DNA of 64,000 nucleotides from Frankia sp. AiPs1 (GTDB lineage Bacteria; Actinomycetota; Actinomycetes; Frankiales; Frankiaceae): the NCBI RefSeq assembly GCF_023716945.1, contig NZ_JAMQQF010000002.1, forward strand, positions 1 through 64,000, given 5' to 3'. This document shows, piece after piece, positions 63,468 through 64,000 of this stretch. The translations under genes and the position numbers were made by a program. The number at the start of each line of letters is the position of its first letter. Within the stretch, counting starts at the first letter, position 1. The notes beneath the pieces are model-generated. The model was not told the DNA's origin, did not search any database, and saw only the letters and a program-made list of their open reading frames with translations.

Positions 63468-63781
63468 GGATGCACCTCGCCTCGGGCGGGTCGGGCACGG
63501 AGGAGCCGTTCGAGTTCGTCGATCCGGTCGAGCAGGTCGAGCACGACCCCGGTCGCCGTGTAGGTGATGCCGAGGTCGCGGCGCAGCCGTTCGATACGGC
63601 CGGCGCGTGCCACCGCCGTCGTCGCGAGTGTGTAGTGGCCGGCGGGGTCGATCTCCGCGTCGAGGAGACCCAGCGTCACCAGCCGTCGGACGAGTTCGGG
63701 ATGCAGGTGCGCCGCGACACAGAACGCGTCCAGGTCGAGGCCCTGGGTACGGGCGCTGGCGCGCACGAGCAGCGTCGTCAT
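63458..63781 (-). CDS. chaperone modulator CbpM-like protein
   Basis: The product has 107 residues from the ATG at 63779-63781. It is MerR-like: [60 protein letters not shown] and [19 protein letters not shown]. CbpM proteins bind the J-protein CbpA and modulate it. The start overlaps the stop of the DnaJ-like gene (ATGA) and the end overlaps clpB by ten bases, which shows translational coupling in the order DnaJ, CbpM, ClpB. HspR-like DNA binding is another possible role for the fold. Confidence 0.82.
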
Positions 63782-64000
63782 GACCTCTCCCTGGGGTTGA
63801 AGGACGAGACCTCGGCGAGCTCGCGGAACAGCTCCGTCTCCCGCGCAGTGGGGTTGGCCGGGACCATGACTCGGGCGTGCGCGTAGAGGTCGCCGGCGTG
63901 GTCACCGCGCCTCGACCCACGCGCCGGGCGGGGCAGGCCCTTGCCGCGCAGGCGGAGCTTGCGGCCGGTGGAGGTGCCGGGCGGGACGGTGACGGTCACC
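63778..64000 (-). CDS. DnaJ/CbpA-like co-chaperone, C-terminal part
   Basis: Only the last 73 residues are inside the window; the gene continues past the right edge. They read [40 protein letters not shown] and [20 protein letters not shown], the second C-terminal beta domain of DnaJ-family proteins (IPxGxxxGxxLRLxGKG motif). The stop overlaps the CbpM start by four bases. Its J domain and any Zn-finger are outside. It works with DnaK, CbpM and ClpB in refolding. Confidence 0.85.
   Translation of the reverse strand, partial: VTVTVPPGTSTGRKLRLRGKGLPRPARGSRRGDHAGDLYAHARVMVPANPTARETELFRELAEVSSFNPRERS

Overview
The window is 64 kb of very GC-rich DNA (third codon positions almost always G or C) from an actinomycete. 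The gene families (paired acyl-CoA dehydrogenases, family III CoA transferases, MmyB-type XRE regulators, DUF2637 membrane proteins, CGNR, DUF6461, Rv2629-type and CbpM proteins, WD40 kinases, TPR-CHAT proteins) and the many decayed insertion sequences fit a soil or plant-associated mycelial actinomycete. Frankia or a close relative is my best guess, by inference only. Nothing in the window fixes the genus.

Layout. (1) 1-9.3 kb: acyl-CoA catabolism. There is a thiolase-like gene start (minus strand), then a TetR regulator, two acyl-CoA dehydrogenases and a fused double CoA transferase on the plus strand. Two matching palindromes between the TetR gene and the first dehydrogenase look like its operators. 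A LysR regulator and a secreted type B carboxylesterase follow. (2) 9.3-17.9 kb: a gene graveyard with two frameshifted DUF2637 genes, a frameshifted P-loop kinase, a tRNA 3'-end-like att remnant, pieces of IS1380, IS481/IS3-like and other transposases, and truncated regulators. Among these sits an intact SDR/XRE pair. (3) 18-24.1 kb: a 1667-residue RHS/YD-repeat protein with a variable C-terminus carrying a His-Gly ... Cys pattern like a caspase-fold peptidase, followed by a 340-residue all-beta protein I cannot name. (4) 24.2-32 kb: a second decayed zone (PIN toxin/antitoxin, a prolyl-tRNA synthetase fragment broken by a 10-bp duplication, a frameshifted IS3-type element, truncated MerR) with intact genes for an alpha/beta hydrolase, DUF6461, an NAD-binding oxidoreductase and a nucleotidyltransferase. 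(5) 32-36.1 kb: a divergent peroxiredoxin/AraC pair and a CGNR regulator next to a fused double GNAT protein.

(6) 36.7-44.7 kb: the most system-like region. It runs Ser/Thr kinase with a seven-bladed WD40 propeller, then a 1232-residue TPR-CHAT protein, a 141-residue zinc-ribbon-like protein, a four-helix membrane protein and a truncated fourth reading frame, all on the plus strand. I read it as a sensor / protease / membrane-effector conflict cassette. (7) 44.7-46.4 kb: a second SDR/XRE pair whose SDR carries a 60-bp in-frame tandem duplication. (8) 46.9-54.9 kb: an aldehyde dehydrogenase, a zinc alcohol dehydrogenase with an SRPBCC partner, an Rv2629-like protein, a cNMP-binding FAD oxidoreductase and a UBP-type zinc finger: redox and stress functions. 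(9) 55-56.8 kb: IS256 and IS701 debris around an orphan PDZ domain and a 57-residue ORF. (10) 56.9-60.8 kb: acyl-CoA dehydrogenase, APH-type kinase and a double TetR regulator, i.e. the two halves of an ACAD10/11-like enzyme as separate genes. (11) 60.8-64 kb: clpB, cbpM and a dnaJ-like gene, overlapping in one operon that runs off the window.

Intact enzymes sit in regions 1, 8, 10 and 11. Frameshifts and truncations concentrate in regions 2, 4 and 9, which suggests real decay of acquired DNA.
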